In this document: piece after piece, positions 19,201 through 28,214 of the stretch
How the letters are laid out: each line of letters opens with the position of its first letter
Numbering within the stretch: position 1 is the stretch's first letter
Assembly: GCA_963798275.1 (NCBI GenBank)
Contig: CAWCTB010000043.1
Location: forward strand, 1-34,918
Origin: CAWCTB01 sp963798275
Lineage (GTDB): Bacteria > Acidobacteriota > Terriglobia > Terriglobales > Acidobacteriaceae
Reading direction: 5' to 3'
DNA length: 34,918 nt
Notes under the pieces: model-generated
Told to the model about the DNA's origin: nothing
The model's input: the letters and a program-made list of their open reading frames with translations, nothing else
The model's database searches: none
Program-made: the position numbers and the translations under genes

Positions 19201-19729
19201 AAGGGATTCCCCCATTGCTGGTGATGGCGTTCCAGGGAATCGCCACTTCGCGGGTATTCTGATTGCCGCTGTTGCTCGCGTATGCGCCATAGCCCGATGT
19301 AGGACCGGTCCAGCCGCCGTTGCCGTCAGAATTGCGGTATTCGCGATACCCGTCTTTGACGTAGGTAACAAACTTGGCGCGGAAGGGCAACGCCGAAAAG
19401 TTGGTTCCGTCGTAGTTGAAACCGGTGAGGTTGCCGTCGGCGTTGGTGCAGCACGTGGGCGGGTTCTGCGGATTGCCCGCAATGTAAATCACCGCACCTT
19501 CCGACAGATTAGCGTTCACAATGCCAACGTAAAGATTATTGGCGTCCCACGTCATGTACCAGGTCTGGTCCGTGTTTCCGGCGTTCGACAGCGAATTGTT
19601 CAGGCCGTACTCGCCCGTGGTAATGGTGCCGTCGATGACGGGGGTGGCCCACTGCGCCCAACCCGGCGCGGCGAAAAGGAAGAGCGCGAGCAAGAAGAAG
19701 ATGATCTTGCGGAGCAGTGCAACGTACAT
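16265..19729 (-). CDS. Secreted GH13 alpha-amylase-type enzyme, multidomain
   Basis: The product has 1154 residues with a signal peptide (IIFFLLALFLFAAPGWAQ). Residues 27-210 are a DOMON/CBM9-like binding module (VIDGTITTGEYG ... WYMTWDANNLYVGIV). Residues 260-400 resemble the N-terminal beta-sandwich of pullulanases and neopullulanases. Residues 410-880 form the GH13 barrel with the four conserved regions: DGVFNH (Asp532), GWRFDVADD (Asp631, nucleophile), GEIW (Glu662, acid/base) and LLDSHD (Asp743). An amylase C domain and two Ig-like or Big-type repeats (from about 960 to the end) follow. It should cut alpha-glucans outside the cell; exact specificity (amylase, pullulanase or cyclodextrinase) is open. 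GAGGAAA lies just before the ATG. It is monocistronic and convergent with the peroxiredoxin gene. Confidence 0.9.
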   Translation of the reverse strand: MYVALLRKIIFFLLALFLFAAPGWAQWATPVIDGTITTGEYGLNNSLSNAGNTDQTWYMTWDANNLYVGIVNANLSEGAVIYIAGNPQNPPTCCTNADGNLTGFNYDGTNFSALPFRAKFVTYVKDGYREYRNSDGNGGWTGPTSGYGAYASNSGNQNTREVAIPWNAITSNGGIPSSFVFFGYLTSPDGYVYGQVPTDNNIGGFVGTSASATQYYAIDNTGDGTSTPPFSNEQPAGFSGADKAGFYHNTFDPFYRDQEGAVPENSQVTLRFRTLHSSGIWGVTARAYLFDTATGVTTGPVDTSMPFDQNFTVNGTEYDAWKTTLTMPSTTTVYYYKFKINRDQTNGWYSDDYLDDNDNVHKDGTGAASDGEPFPSFQITVYDPNFQTPTWMHNANIYHIMPDRFRNGDQTNDYCRAGSTTGCPIYYGSQQAFTYNQWNTQICDPRNQNSACYGQYSNQFYGGDLSGVQNELDYIQSLGIDTIYMNPIFSARSYHRYDTDNYLHVDPALGGDAAFASLQSELNKRGMNVILDGVFNHASSDGMYFDRYNRYGGSDPNIGACLSLGSKWRTWFNFTDNNVPCQSADYIGWFGLDSLPTFNHGVDAVKDFFYRGNDNVTQHWYAQGASGWRFDVADDGNFPHSWWVDYRTHAKLYNSNGPLIGEIWPNASQWLAGDQMDAVMNYRFRKNITGFVRNAEWHDDNNNGTNDIPGLTPSQFDNAVRAVRDDYPPQATAAMMNLLDSHDVNRALYVMTELGDTGLVQAKQRLELAALFQFTYVGAPMVYYGDEVAVNSPSLANSNNGPIGDPYTRPPYPWLDQAGDPTIYGPPDTSVEGYYAKLAHLRKQYPALRNGSFVTLLTGDTQQANTAPSTYAFARVLNGSDTAVVALNNGAASNAAAIPVGSLFSDGTQLQDAISGATYSVSGGNVAVTLAARTGVVLLPAPVNVDLVPPIASITTTPTANGNGWINSSPVTVNLSATDSGSGVEQLRYWINNGQVTVVAGSSASTQISGEGTNTVGLRALDNAGNISALVTAAVNIDLTPPVVSVSASPSSLWPPNGKMVPVTVFGTITDNLSGVDPSTAAFKVVDEYGSVQPSGSVTLGSGGSYSFTISLQASRNGTDKNGRLYTITVSARDLAGNLGSAATTVTVPHDQGN

Positions 19730-19790
19730 GGCATTTCCTCGTAAGGTTTGGCTTAAGACATAGCCGAAAAGTCAGAGATGGGCCCCATGT

Positions 19791-19819
19791 TTTGTAGCTC
19801 GATTGTCTTGGATTTGCAA
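19791..19819 (-). promoter_or_regulatory. Possible promoter of the GH13 gene
   Basis: On the minus strand TTGCAA (19814-19819) and TACAAA (19791-19796) are 17 bases apart, four matches of six to each consensus. The transcript would have a leader of about 50 bases before the ATG. Moderate similarity only. Confidence 0.35.
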
Positions 19820-19945
19820 TGAAATCCTGATCTCAGTGGCCAAACTATTCGGGACTGGACAAAACTACCAAGCACTTCCGTGGTAATGCCGAAGCAAGCG
19901 TGTCGTATTCGTGTGGAGAAGAGCTTGGCAATTCGATAAAGAAAT

Positions 19946-19971
19946 CCCAGCCGGCAGGTTCACCGGCTGGG
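19946..19971. repeat. Inverted repeat in a divergent intergenic region
   Basis: CCCAGCCGG and CCGGCTGGG form a nine-base perfect stem with loop CAGGTTCA. It lies between the divergent GH13 and aldo/keto reductase genes (19730-20133), where a terminator would have no gene to serve unless a short RNA is made. It could be an attenuator, operator or repeat unit. I see nothing else in this 404-base gap apart from the putative promoter. Confidence 0.45.
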
Positions 19972-20133
19972 TCTTCAGCCGCTGTGCTTTCATCTGCCCT
20001 CTCCAAACGTGCCACTGCTTCCGCGTAATTCAGACCTGCCTCTATCTGCTAACCTCGAACGCAGCGCGCCGGCCGCAGGGTCTGCGTGCATGCCTTTCAA
20101 AGGCGCGGAAGTGCAAAGGAACGAGACACTTTT

Positions 20134-21099
20134 ATGCGCTACAGAAACTTCGGGAATACAGGTTTGGGCGTCAGCGAGATTGGGTACGGTGCCTGGGGCA
20201 TCGGCAAGTCCATGTGGGTCGGCGCGGAAGATGCCGAGTCGCTGCGCTCACTCAAAGCTGCCCGGGAGGCGGGCGTCAACTTCTACGACACCGCGCTGGT
20301 ATACGGAGACGGGCACAGTGAGCGGCTCATCGCGCAAGCATTCGGCCCTGCCAGGGACGTTATTATCGCCAGTAAGGTCCCACCGACTAACTTTGTATGG
20401 GACGTGAAGCCCGGCTCCCCGCTGCGCGCCACATTTCCGAAAGAGCACGTCTTCGCTTGCCTCGAACAATCGCTGCAGAACCTGGGCCGCCAGAGCATCG
20501 ACATCTACCAGTTCCACACGTGGAGCGACGACTGGGCCGTGGACCCCGAGTGGCTGGACACGGCGCGCCGACTGAAGTCTTCTGGGAAGGTGCGATTCGT
20601 CGGCATCTCGGTTCAGAATCATCAGCCTTCCAATGTGATTCGGGCTCTGGAAACCGGGCTGATCGATTCGGTGCAAGTGATCTACAACATCTTCGATCAG
20701 TCGCCCGAAGACGAGCTGCTGCCCTATTGTGCGACGAACCACATTGGCGTGATCGTGCGCGTACCGTTCGACGAGGGCGGCCTTACCGGCAAGATCACAC
20801 CGGCTACGGAGTTCCCCGAAGGCGATTTTCGCGCCATGTATTTCCAGGGTGACCGGAAGCGTGAAGTGTGGGAACGCGTGCAAGCACTGGTGCACGAACT
20901 GCAAATTCCGGTCGAAGAGCTGCCTGCGATAGCTTTGCGCTTCTGCCTATCGCATCCTGCGGTCTCCACGGTTATTCCTGGCATGCGCAACTCGCGCCAC
21001 GTAGCCGCAAACATCGCTGCCGCCGATGCCGGTCCGCTCCCGCCCGCGATGCTGAACACGCTGCGAAAGCATCGTTGGGTCCGCAATTACTGGGCGTGA
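20134..21099 (+). CDS. Aldo/keto reductase family oxidoreductase
   Basis: The product has 321 residues starting MRYRNFGNTGLGVSEIGYGA; the ATG at 20134 fits the family start better than the ATG at 20086. The catalytic tetrad is visible: Asp and Tyr in NFYDTALVYGDG, Lys in IIASKVPP and His in YQFHTWSDD. VRFVGISVQN and STVIPGMRN match the barrel and the NADPH-binding end. It reduces an aldehyde or ketone, or oxidises a sugar alcohol, with NAD(P)H in the cytoplasm; the substrate is unknown. AAAGGAA lies 13 bases before the start, so translation may be modest. It is followed at 151 bases by the esterase gene on the same strand. Confidence 0.9.
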   Translation: MRYRNFGNTGLGVSEIGYGAWGIGKSMWVGAEDAESLRSLKAAREAGVNFYDTALVYGDGHSERLIAQAFGPARDVIIASKVPPTNFVWDVKPGSPLRATFPKEHVFACLEQSLQNLGRQSIDIYQFHTWSDDWAVDPEWLDTARRLKSSGKVRFVGISVQNHQPSNVIRALETGLIDSVQVIYNIFDQSPEDELLPYCATNHIGVIVRVPFDEGGLTGKITPATEFPEGDFRAMYFQGDRKREVWERVQALVHELQIPVEELPAIALRFCLSHPAVSTVIPGMRNSRHVAANIAAADAGPLPPAMLNTLRKHRWVRNYWA

Positions 21100-21250
21100 T
21101 GGGAAAAACCGGGGGCGATGTGTCCGACGTGTTCCGGCAAACAAGATACGCACCCTGTGGCTGTAGTACCGTTAAACCGGAGCCCCACACGATCCCCGTG
21201 TTCCGGGCAGATGGCTCAATTGCTGCCACAGATAGGGTCCGAGGACTGGC

Positions 21251-22408
21251 ATGGCACTTTCGCACCGCAATTCCTACGTCTCGCTTTCGGTCTCCAGTTT
21301 GCTCGTGACGGTTGCGCTCGCCTCGTTCTGCCACGCGCAAGCTGCGACTCCACCGGTTATCCAGTCACCGCAAGTAAACGCGGACGGCACGGTCACCTTC
21401 CGCTTTTACGATCCCGGCGCCAAGCAGGTTGAGATGCACCTGGAAGGCGTGCGTACTAACGCGCCGATGATGCGCGATGCCGACGGCGTGTGGTCGGTCA
21501 CCACGACTGCGCTGGCGCCTGACTACTACGGCTATGGCTTTGTCGCGGATGGCGCTGCCATGCTGGATCCCAACAACACCAACATCAAGCCCAACCTGAT
21601 TCAGATCGAAGACATCGTGCATGTCACCGGCGCGACTCCCGAGCTGTGGGAGGTCGCCGATGTACCGCATGGGGTCGTGCATCATCATTCTTATAAGTCC
21701 GGCGTGGTGGGCGATGAGCGCGACTTTTACGTTTACACTCCGCCCGACTATGACCCGAACAGCAAGACGAAATATCCCGTCCTGTATCTGCTGCACGGCT
21801 TCAGTGACGATGCCAGCGGCTGGACGGCGGTCGGCAAGGCCAATGTCATCCTCGACAATCTCATCGCTCAGGGCAAGACCAAGCCGATGATTGTTGTCAT
21901 GCCGCTGGGCTACGGCGACCCTGCCGTGTTGGCTGACGGTTGGAAGATGACGCATATGGATCAGCTTTGGATGCCGAACGTCCAGAAATTCCGGCAGTCC
22001 CTGCTTACCGAAGTCATGCCGCAGGTGGAAAAGCGATATCGCGTCTCCGCCAATCGGGAAGACCGCGCCATCGCCGGGCTATCGATGGGCGGCTCGGAGA
22101 GCCTCTACACCGGCCTGAACACCATCGATCAGTTTGCCTGGATCGGCGGGTTCAGTGCGGCGCTCCTGCGTTTCAATTTTGCCGACGACTTTCCCGGGAT
22201 GGATGCGAAGAAGGCCGCGCAAATCCGCTTGCTGTGGATTGCCTGTGGCACCGACGACCGCCTGATCGATGACAACCGCAAGTTCATCGGCTGGCTGGAA
22301 TCGAATGGCATGAAACCGGTTGCGGTCGAAACCCCGGGGGCGCATACCTGGATGGTCTGGCGGCGCAACCTGATTGCCTTTGCTCCCCAACTGTTTCAGA
22401 AGAAATAG
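21251..22408 (+). CDS. Secreted CE1-like esterase with an N-terminal Ig-like (E-set) domain
   Basis: The product has 385 residues. A signal peptide ends near CHAQAA. Residues 35-120 are an E-set beta-sandwich (VTFRFYDPGAKQVEMHLEG ... YYGYGFVADG), as found before CE1 esterases. Residues 140-385 are the alpha/beta-hydrolase: YPVLYLLHGFSDDASGW, the nucleophile Ser in GLSMGGSES, an Asp in CGTDDRLID, and His in PGAHTWMVW. Relatives include feruloyl and acetyl-xylan esterases that take ester groups off plant polysaccharides, and similar enzymes that act on sugar esters. GAGG is six bases upstream. It lies next to glycosidases, which fits a role in extracellular carbohydrate breakdown. Confidence 0.85.
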   Translation: MALSHRNSYVSLSVSSLLVTVALASFCHAQAATPPVIQSPQVNADGTVTFRFYDPGAKQVEMHLEGVRTNAPMMRDADGVWSVTTTALAPDYYGYGFVADGAAMLDPNNTNIKPNLIQIEDIVHVTGATPELWEVADVPHGVVHHHSYKSGVVGDERDFYVYTPPDYDPNSKTKYPVLYLLHGFSDDASGWTAVGKANVILDNLIAQGKTKPMIVVMPLGYGDPAVLADGWKMTHMDQLWMPNVQKFRQSLLTEVMPQVEKRYRVSANREDRAIAGLSMGGSESLYTGLNTIDQFAWIGGFSAALLRFNFADDFPGMDAKKAAQIRLLWIACGTDDRLIDDNRKFIGWLESNGMKPVAVETPGAHTWMVWRRNLIAFAPQLFQKK

Positions 22409-22628
22409 TCCCGCGGCAGATCGCCCAGGCACATTATTAAGAGGATTTTTACGCCAAATCGTGTTCTAAATCACGCATGCTGCTTTTATTACCGCGCCAG
22501 CTTGTTTTAGATTGGCATGAAGTCTGAGGCACGAGCTTTCAGTGAGAGCTGAACGGCTATCATGTCCGCTGAGTCTGCTGGCTCCATGGGGAGCTGGCTT
22601 CTACAGAATCGGTTTCTGCGAGGTCCGG

Positions 22629-25393
22629 ATGCCGCGCTTTCAGCGTAAGGTCGTGGTCTGGTGCTTCTGTATCTTCTGCTCTGCCCTTGCGTTCGGGCAG
22701 CAGGCGGTGCGGGACCGCATCGTTCGCCCCATCGACAACCGCAGTCTGGTGCAACTGAAAGGGACGGTCCATCCTCGCGCCCGCAGTGAATTCGATCAGG
22801 GGCCGGTTTCGCCTGCGCTGCCCTTGGAACGCATGACGCTGGTCTTCCAGCCGGCGGCGGACCAGCAAGCCGCGCTCGACCAGTTGCTGGCCGAGCAGCA
22901 GGACCGCTTCTCGCCGAACTATCACAAGTGGCTTACGCCGGAAGAATATGCCGACCAGTTTGGGGTCAGCCAACACGACCTTGATCTGGCCGCCGCCTGG
23001 CTGCGCTCGCAGGGATTCACCGTGAATCAGAGCGCGCGCGGCCGTACCTGGATTGCCTTCAGCGGCAGCGCGGCGCAGGTCGAAGCGGCTTTCCATACCC
23101 AGATTCACAACTATCTGCAGAACGGCAAACTGCACTACGCAGCCGCGTCCGATCCCTCGATTCCTGCCGCCTTTGCGGGGGTTATCTCGGGCGTGGGGCG
23201 CTGAACAACTTTGCTCCCCATCCGCTCAACCTCAAGGCAAAGCCGCGCGTAACGTCTTCCATCACCGGCAACCATTTCATCGCACCCGGCGATTTCGCCA
23301 CCCTCTATGACCTGCAGACGTTGTACAGCAACGGCATCAATGGGACCGGGCAGGCGATTGCCATCATGGGCCAAACCGACTTGTCAACCGACAGCAATCC
23401 CGGCCGCAATGGCACCCCGGGTGCCGTGGTGAATGGACAGCAACAGCAGTATGATCTGGTCACCTTCCGCAACCTCGCCGGCCTGCCTGCTTTAAATTCG
23501 AGCAATTTTCAAACTCTGATTGTCCCCACCACTACCGATCCGGGAGTCGTCCCCGATGACGTCGATGAAGCCAACCTCGATGTTGAATGGGCGGGAGCGG
23601 TTGCGCCCAATGCGACGCTGATCTATGTGATCGAGAACTCAAATAGCGGCGGGGCTTTCAGTGCATTGCAATATGCGGTCGATCAGGATTTGGCGCCGGT
23701 GCTGAGCCTCAGCTACGGACTCTGCGAACCACAGGTGGGCAGTTCGACCCGAACCAACCTGACCGCTGCCGGTCAGCAGGCCAATGCGCAGGGGCAGACC
23801 ATTGTCACGGCCTCGGGCGATAGCGGTGCAGCCGACTGCGACTCCAGCGCCCCTGCTACCCAAGGCCTCGCTGTCGACTTCCCAGGAAGCCTTCCCACCG
23901 TAACCTCGATGGGAGGGACGACGTTTTCCGCGGACTCCGCCAACAGCGTCACTCCCACCGCGGCCACCCAGTATTGGAGCGGATCGACGAACGACACTGA
24001 TCCCTCGGCGTTGGCTTATATCCCCGAAACCACTTGGAACGACAGCACCAGTACCACGCTGTCCGCTACTGGTGGGGGCGTTAGTACGTTTTCCACCTCG
24101 AAACCGTCGTGGCAAACCGGGCCGGGCGTTCCCAACGACAACGCGCGTGACTTGCCCGATGTCTCCTTCACTTCCTCGCCCAATCATGATGGCACCCTGA
24201 TCTGCTCCCAATCGAGTTGCGTGAACGGCTATCGCAACACCGACACCACCTTCGACGTGATCGGAGGGACCTCGGCGGCAGTTCCTACTTTCGCCGGAGT
24301 GGTGGCGCTCATCAATCAGAAGCTGAACTCCGCGCAAGGCAACGTCAATCCGGCGCTCTACACCCAGGCGGCGAGTGCGCCGTGGGCCTTTCACGACATC
24401 ACCACTGGGAACAATATCGTCACTTGCACGCCGGGCACGACCAACTGCCCCAGCAGCGGCCTGATGGGTTACTCCGCGGGAGTGGGCTACGATCAAGTCA
24501 CCGGTTTGGGATCGCTCGACGTGGGCGCTTTTATTAACGCGCTAACCGGCAACGCGGATTTCTCCGTGACCCCTTCCGTAACTTCATTGACGGTGACTGC
24601 GACGGATACCGCCACCTTGACGTTCAATGTGCTGGGAACGGCGGGCTCGGCGATAAGCTTTACCTGCACCCCGTCGAGTTCGCTCACCGCCACTACGTGC
24701 TCGGCTCCTTCCGTAGCTGCGAACGGCGCGACGGCGGTCACTTCGACACTGACGGTGATTACCGCCGGCGCGAACGCGGCCGCGGGCACGCTCACTGTGC
24801 AGGCGACGAACGGGACGACCTCCCACACCGTGCCCATTGCGCTGAACGTGGGCACTCCCGACTTCACGTTGTCGGCAGCCAGCAGTTCGCTCTCCCTGGC
24901 CAGTGGAGGTTCGGGGACGGATACGCTCACGGTCACATCCGTGTCAGGCTTCTCATCGGATGTGAGCCTCACGTGCTCCGTATCGTCTTCTCTCGGCGCA
25001 ACCACCTGCTCGGTGTCGCCCACCACGGTTAGCGGAGGCAACGGCACCGCGACCCTGACCATAAACGCCGCGACGCTGGCCCTGGATCGCGGCGCGCCAC
25101 TGCATTTCTTGCCCGGCGGGGGTGGAATGTATGGCAGCCTGGCATTCGCATTCGGCGTTGTGTTTACCCTGAACCCTCCACGCCGTCGCAAGGGTAAGAG
25201 GCACGCATTGCGGAATGTCCTGGGTGGACTCATCGTGGTGGTTGCGCTGCTGCTGGTGGTCTCCTGCGGAGGCGGCAGCAATAGCGGCTCGGGCACGGTA
25301 ACGCCTCCGACTCCTCTGAGCGGAACCGTAACTGTGCAGGCCACGGGCGGCGGCATGAGCCACAGCGCGACGGTGTCGGTGACCATCAACTAG
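22629..25393 (+). pseudogene. S53 (sedolisin/kumamolisin) peptidase, single-base frameshift
   Basis: The start at 22629 (MPRFQRKVVVWCFCIFCSAL) gives a signal peptide and has GAGG six bases upstream. Residues 30-185 are the pro-kumamolisin domain (FSPNYHKWLTPEEYADQFGV). At 23195-23198 a run of four G would have to be five to continue; the original frame stops at 23204 and the family sequence goes on as ALNNFAPHPLNLK in the next frame. The catalytic part then has Glu and Asp in DEANLDVEW, the oxyanion Asp in SGDSGAADC, and Ser in GGTSAAVPTFAG, ending with a calcium-site phrase YDQVTGLGSLD. Ig-like repeats and a membrane segment followed by VVSCGGGS close the protein. It would be a secreted acid-active endopeptidase if the frame is intact. 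Confidence 0.85.
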
Positions 25394-25429
25394 CGGGCAT
25401 CGAGCCCTGCGCAGAACGAGGTGGCCTGT

Positions 25430-25443
25430 CCGCCCTCGGGCGG
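25430..25443. repeat. Short palindrome after the peptidase gene
   Basis: CCGCC and GGCGG pair around CTCG, inside a longer GAGG...CCTC arm pair. It lacks a T tract. The same phrase GTCCGCCCTCGGGCGGA is familiar from acidobacterial intergenic repeats. Confidence 0.35.
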
Positions 25444-25509
25444 AAGCCTCCCCTAGTTGATTGGACGCCAGCTTTCCAATAACATCGCTCGCGCCCCTTT
25501 CCGCGGCGC

Positions 25510-28116
25510 GTGACCATGACCATCGTCGAACATTTTGCGGCCGTCATTCGTCCTGCTCTGTACGTTCTTTTCGTCTCCGTGGTGTTCGCGAGCGTTGTGG
25601 CGCAGGCGCAATCGGCCTGCGGCGATATGCCGGGCGGTCTGGTGCTCTCCGGCACCGCGCGGAACTGGCAATTCCTCGACGCCGTGGGTCCGCACGCCGG
25701 CATCTTCGGGCGCGAGGACGGCAACCTTGAGGCCTGGATCTTCCCGCTCAAGTTGTTTCGCGACTTCCATCTGATCTTCCATGCCGGCGACCGCGTGATT
25801 GCGGCCGAGACGCTGCCGCGCACCATCACGGTCCGCCCGGAACTGACAGTGATCCGTTACGAGTCCGATTCGTTCACGGTCTGCGAAACCCTGTTCACTC
25901 CTTTGCAGCAGCGGGGGATTCTCATCACATTGCAGGTGGAGAGCGCCCAGCCGCTGGCCATCGAAGCGAATTTCTCGCCTGATGTTGCATGGATGTGGCC
26001 GGCGGGTCTGGGCGACGCTTTCAGTAATTGGGCCGAAGAGGCGAAGCTCTTTCGCTTCGGCGAAGACCAGCACCGTTTTTACGCTGTCGCCGGAGGGCCC
26101 GGATTAACTGGCGTAACCCAGGCCTATTCGACCAACTACTCTTCCTCGCAGGTCGATACGTTTATGTTCGGCCCGGCGGTGAAGGGCAAGGCCAGCTATA
26201 CCTTCGCGGCCGCGGCATCCTTTGAAAGCCAGAAGCAGGCCGAAGACGACTATCGAGCGCTGCTGCAAAATGGCGATCAACTGCGGAAGCAGGCGGCTGA
26301 ATATTATCGTCACTATCTCGACAGCACCATAAAACTCTCGCTGCCTGATCGCGACCTGCAAGCTTCCTACGACTGGGCGCGGATCGCGACGGTACTGGGC
26401 GTTGTGGACGAGCCGTTCGCCGGACAGGGAATCGTCGCCGGCTACAACGTGTCGGGCATCAATCGCCGCCCCGGATTCGGCTGGTTCTTCGGGCGCGATT
26501 CCATGTGGACCTCCTTGGCTCTCAATTCCATCGGCGATTTCGCCAACACAAAGGCGGCGCTCGAGTTCCTCGCCGGATACCAGCGTCCCAATGGCAAAAT
26601 CCCGCACGAAATCCCGCAGACGGTGAAGCTCGTCGATTGGTGGAACGACTATGTCTACGGCACTGCCTCGGCGGACGGAACTCCGCTGTACATCATTGGT
26701 ATGGACGATTACGTCCGGGCCAGCGGCGATGTGGCGTTCGCGCGCGCCAAGTGGGACAGCTTGTGGAAGGCATATCAATTCCTGCACTCGACCTACGCTC
26801 CCAACGGATTACCCCTGAACAAGGGTGTCGGCCATGGCTGGATCGAAGGAGGCGCGCTGTTGCCGGTTTCTTCGGAACTCTATCAGTCGGGGGTCAGCGT
26901 AGCGGCGCTTCGCTCCCTTGCCGATCTCGCACGACTTGCCGGCAAGGATGATGTCGTGCAATCGTTAAACAGCGAAGCCGAGACGCAAAATGCAAGGATC
27001 GAGGCGCTGTTCTGGTCTGCTCAAGGCAACTTCTATGGATACGCGCTCGACCTCGACGGCAAGCTTATCCATAAGCCCAGCGTTCTCGGCGCGGTGCCGA
27101 TGTGGTTCGGACTGCTGAACCAGCAGCACGGCGAACAATTCCTGAACATCCTTGCCAGCCCAGACCAGCAGGCCGACTGGGGTATGCGCATCATCTCCGA
27201 AAAGGACCCGCTGTACTACCCCGTGGGATATCACTTCGGCAGCGTCTGGCCGCTGTTCACGGGATGGGCATCGGTAGCCGAATATCGTTACCATCGGCCG
27301 CTGCCCGCCTACTTGAACCTGCGCGCCAACGCGCAACTGGTCTTCGATGGGGCGCTCGGGCGTGCGACCGAGGTCCTGTCTGGCCGCTACTACACGCAAC
27401 TGGTCACCAGCAGCTCGCACCAGATCTGGTCGTCGGCGATGATCGTCAGCCCGATCCTGCGCGGCATGATGGGCCTGAGCGTCGATACCCCAAGCAACAC
27501 GGTCACCTTTGCGCCGCACGTTCCAGCGGGATGGGAGAATTTCGCCATCCAGGGGATCGCGGTGGGCAATACGGCCCTTGATCTCTCCTACTCGCGCGCC
27601 AACGACGAGATCACGCTGCAGGTGCAGCGGCACGGGAGCGACACGGTGCAACTGGAGTTCTCGCCGGCATTCAGTCTGCGAGCGCAAATCCTGGGCTTCA
27701 CGGTGAGCGGCAATCCCGCCACTGCGAGATCCACGCAGCCGGAAAACGCCGTCGATCAGCATCCAACCCTGGTGGTGCCCATTTCTGCGGAAACTACCAC
27801 GATCCGCCTGCGCTATCGCAATGATTTCGGTATCGCCTACCCTTACACTCCACCGCTGAACGGGGCGCCCAGCACCAGCCTGAAGTTCGTTTCCGAACAA
27901 TGGAACGCAACCCGTGATCGCCTTGAACTGCAAATCGCCGGAGCCGGAGGCGCGAAATACAATGTTCCTCTGTTTGGCGATTTGGCCGGTGTAAACGCAA
28001 CCGGCGCAGAGATCAATCGCCGCGATGCGCAAACGATGCTGCAACTGTCGTTTCCTCCCGGTCCATCGGATGCGTTTACGACGCAGACCGTGGTGCTCAA
28101 CTTTCCCCAGCGATGA
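25510..28116 (+). CDS. Secreted (alpha/alpha)6-barrel glycoside hydrolase, glycogen-debranching-like
   Basis: The product has 868 residues with an N-terminal hydrophobic signal (residues 12-34, ending VVAQAQ). Residues 45-270 are a beta-sandwich domain. Residues 290-680 form an (alpha/alpha)6 barrel with FGWFFGRDSMWTSLALNSIG and KIPHEIPQ, NDYVYGTASADGTPLYIIGM, GHGWIEGGALLP and YPVGYHFGSVWPLFTGW. These phrases resemble amylo-1,6-glucosidase and GH15/GH63-like families. The probable catalytic acids lie in the FGRDS and GWIEGG segments. A C-terminal beta domain follows. It probably removes terminal or branch glucose residues from exported glucans, matching the GH13 enzyme in the same neighbourhood. 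The start has no strong ribosome-binding site, and MTMT offers two possible starts two codons apart. It follows the S53 gene by 116 bases. Confidence 0.75.
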   Translation: MTMTIVEHFAAVIRPALYVLFVSVVFASVVAQAQSACGDMPGGLVLSGTARNWQFLDAVGPHAGIFGREDGNLEAWIFPLKLFRDFHLIFHAGDRVIAAETLPRTITVRPELTVIRYESDSFTVCETLFTPLQQRGILITLQVESAQPLAIEANFSPDVAWMWPAGLGDAFSNWAEEAKLFRFGEDQHRFYAVAGGPGLTGVTQAYSTNYSSSQVDTFMFGPAVKGKASYTFAAAASFESQKQAEDDYRALLQNGDQLRKQAAEYYRHYLDSTIKLSLPDRDLQASYDWARIATVLGVVDEPFAGQGIVAGYNVSGINRRPGFGWFFGRDSMWTSLALNSIGDFANTKAALEFLAGYQRPNGKIPHEIPQTVKLVDWWNDYVYGTASADGTPLYIIGMDDYVRASGDVAFARAKWDSLWKAYQFLHSTYAPNGLPLNKGVGHGWIEGGALLPVSSELYQSGVSVAALRSLADLARLAGKDDVVQSLNSEAETQNARIEALFWSAQGNFYGYALDLDGKLIHKPSVLGAVPMWFGLLNQQHGEQFLNILASPDQQADWGMRIISEKDPLYYPVGYHFGSVWPLFTGWASVAEYRYHRPLPAYLNLRANAQLVFDGALGRATEVLSGRYYTQLVTSSSHQIWSSAMIVSPILRGMMGLSVDTPSNTVTFAPHVPAGWENFAIQGIAVGNTALDLSYSRANDEITLQVQRHGSDTVQLEFSPAFSLRAQILGFTVSGNPATARSTQPENAVDQHPTLVVPISAETTTIRLRYRNDFGIAYPYTPPLNGAPSTSLKFVSEQWNATRDRLELQIAGAGGAKYNVPLFGDLAGVNATGAEINRRDAQTMLQLSFPPGPSDAFTTQTVVLNFPQR

Positions 28117-28214
28117 GCTACTGGCCGGGAACGAATGTGTGAACGTGTCCGTTGAGGCATGAATCGCGTCCGCCGAAACGCTATACTCATAGCAGTTCCC
28201 AACGACTGCGCTAG

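Noticed and set aside
18218..19744. A 508-codon open frame antisense to the GH13 gene
   Set aside because: Its residues are the Val/Ala/Arg-rich pattern typical of antisense GC-rich frames, and the GH13 catalytic motifs lie on the other strand.
28152..28187. TTGAGG and TATACT before the TPR gene as a promoter pair
   Set aside because: The boxes are 24 bases apart, too far for a sigma-70 promoter; only the -10-like box is plausible.
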